Positions 6,456 through 7,038 of a DNA stretch of 7,038 nucleotides are shown one piece after another; within the stretch, counting starts at the first letter, position 1, and each line of letters opens with the position of its first letter. The DNA comes from an uncultured Eubacteriales bacterium (GTDB lineage Bacteria; Bacillota; Clostridia; Oscillospirales; CAG-272): contig CAKSPL010000068.1 in assembly GCA_934481325.1 (NCBI GenBank), positions 1 through 7,038 on the forward strand, read 5' to 3'. The notes under the pieces were generated by a model, which was not told where the DNA came from, made no database searches, and worked only from the letters and a program-made list of their open reading frames with translations. The translations under genes and the position numbers were made by a program.

Positions 6456-6484
6456 ATTATAGCATAGGGGTTGCCGCTTGTCAA
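6456..6484 (-). promoter_or_regulatory. Consensus sigma-A promoter of rplM-rpsI
   Basis: On the minus strand TTGACA (6479-6484) and TATAAT (6456-6461) are both exact and separated by exactly 17 bp. TGC before the -10 makes it also an extended -10. Transcription should start near 6449. A- and T-tracts directly upstream of the -35 (6486-6514) look like an UP element, as expected for a ribosomal operon. Confidence 0.95.
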
Positions 6485-6497
6485 GCCTTTTTTCAAA

Positions 6498-6514
6498 AAA
6501 ATTTCGGAAATTTT
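6498..6514. repeat. 17-bp AT-rich palindrome upstream of the rplM promoter
   Basis: AAAATTTC (6498-6505) and GAAATTTT (6507-6514) are perfect inverted arms around a single G. It lies 13 bp upstream of the rplM -35, in the UP-element zone, and between two divergent genes. It could be part of the UP element or a regulator site shared with the plus-strand gene. Confidence 0.4.
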
Positions 6515-6661
6515 GATTTAGCTTTTCACTATCTCTTTCTTTCTCTTGTTTTTGCCCGATTTCCTCTTTTTTTCTTTCAGTCAATTTCATTTTTTGCGCG
6601 TCTTTTTTGAGGCTGCACTGCATAAGTTTTTCCGAAATACAAACCCGAGGAGGTAGAAAAA

Positions 6662-7038
6662 ATGAGAGTATATCCGTATCTTCCGGAGGGGTGCCTGTCG
6701 GCAACACCGGAAAACCGTGCCGCGCTTTCTTCCAAAGAGGGACTGTACCGGGCAATGGAAACGGGGCAGATTCTGGAAGCACCGGCACTTCTTTGCGACA
6801 GCGATATGCGCCTGCATATCGACCTTGGCTGTATGCGCGGCGTCATCGAGCGGGAGGAGGCGGTCTGGTGCCGCCCGGGCGAGCGCGTGAAGGACATTGC
6901 CGTAATCACGCGGGTCGGCAAGCCGATTGCTTTCCGGATTCTGCGGTTTGCGGAAGAAAACGGCGAGCCTGTTGCCATTCTTTCCCGCCGCGCGGCGCAA
7001 GAGGAATGTGTAGAAGCCTTCTTTTCTTCCCTTTTACC
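6662..7038 (+). CDS. S1-domain-like RNA-binding protein, N-terminal part; 3' end cut by window edge
   Basis: The frame opens at ATG 6662 and stays open for 125 codons to the window end. The protein starts MRVYPYLPEG and continues with EGLYRAMETGQILEAPALLC, then HIDLGCMRGVIEREEA, RVKDIAVITRVGKPIAFRIL and AILSRRAAQEEC. The pattern of strands with a central DLG-x-x-x-G-I/V and a trailing LSRR is that of an S1-type OB fold. From memory it resembles the clostridial proteins usually annotated as ribosomal protein S1-like; it is not a canonical S1 N-terminus. AGGAGGT (6648-6654) stands 7 nt upstream, fixing the start. It diverges from rplM. No convincing plus-strand promoter was found in the 177-bp gap, whose plus strand is pyrimidine-rich at 6521-6600. 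The role is probably RNA or ribosome binding, but this is inferred from weak similarity. Confidence 0.8.
   Translation, partial: MRVYPYLPEGCLSATPENRAALSSKEGLYRAMETGQILEAPALLCDSDMRLHIDLGCMRGVIEREEAVWCRPGERVKDIAVITRVGKPIAFRILRFAEENGEPVAILSRRAAQEECVEAFFSSLL

Noticed and set aside
6590..6630. Candidate plus-strand promoter (TTGCGC with CATAAG)
   Set aside because: The spacing is 21 bp and both hexamers are poor matches, so it is not listed as a feature.
6414..6788. N-terminal extension of rplM
   Set aside because: It crosses a consensus promoter and its own GGAGG site and overlaps the divergent gene; L13 proteins begin near 6413.

Overview
The window looks like chromosomal DNA of an anaerobic, moderate-GC Firmicute, most likely a gut Clostridia member of the Oscillospiraceae/Ruminococcaceae type. 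The reasons are strong AGGAGG ribosome binding sites, consensus sigma-A promoters, short rho-independent terminators, clostridial rplM-rpsI proteins, and the subunits of a soluble NADH-linked [FeFe]-hydrogenase. The taxonomic placement is inference.

Layout. All genes but the last lie on the minus strand, so they are best read from right to left. At the right edge a plus-strand gene (6662 to beyond 7038) begins; it resembles the S1-like RNA-binding proteins of Clostridia. It diverges from the ribosomal operon rplM (5991-6413) and rpsI (5569-5970). That operon has a textbook promoter (TTGACA, 17 bp, TATAAT) and ends at a strong hairpin at 5532-5561. Next comes a metallo-beta-lactamase-fold hydrolase (4634-5452) whose motifs resemble the B3 arrangement. 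It is followed by a lower-GC pair: a 206-aa protein with an XRE-like helix-turn-helix C-terminal half (3908-4528) and a 407-aa protein with an NTF2/SnoaL-like C-terminal domain (2604-3827). The pair is closed by a terminator at 2556-2580.

The left third is the start of a hydrogenase operon with its own promoter (2476-2504). It encodes a NuoE-like [2Fe-2S] subunit (1886-2383) and then a NuoF-like flavin/Fe-S subunit (1-1863, cut by the window edge a few residues before its end). In this family the next gene is usually the catalytic [FeFe]-hydrogenase, which would lie just outside the window. Together these subunits would couple NADH (and usually ferredoxin) to H2 production or uptake.

The hydrogenase and ribosomal genes are ordinary housekeeping content. 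The least explained part is 2604-4640: the regulator-like gene, an operator-like dyad over its putative promoter, and the partner protein of unknown function. No CRISPR array, transposase, tRNA, rRNA or phage gene was seen.
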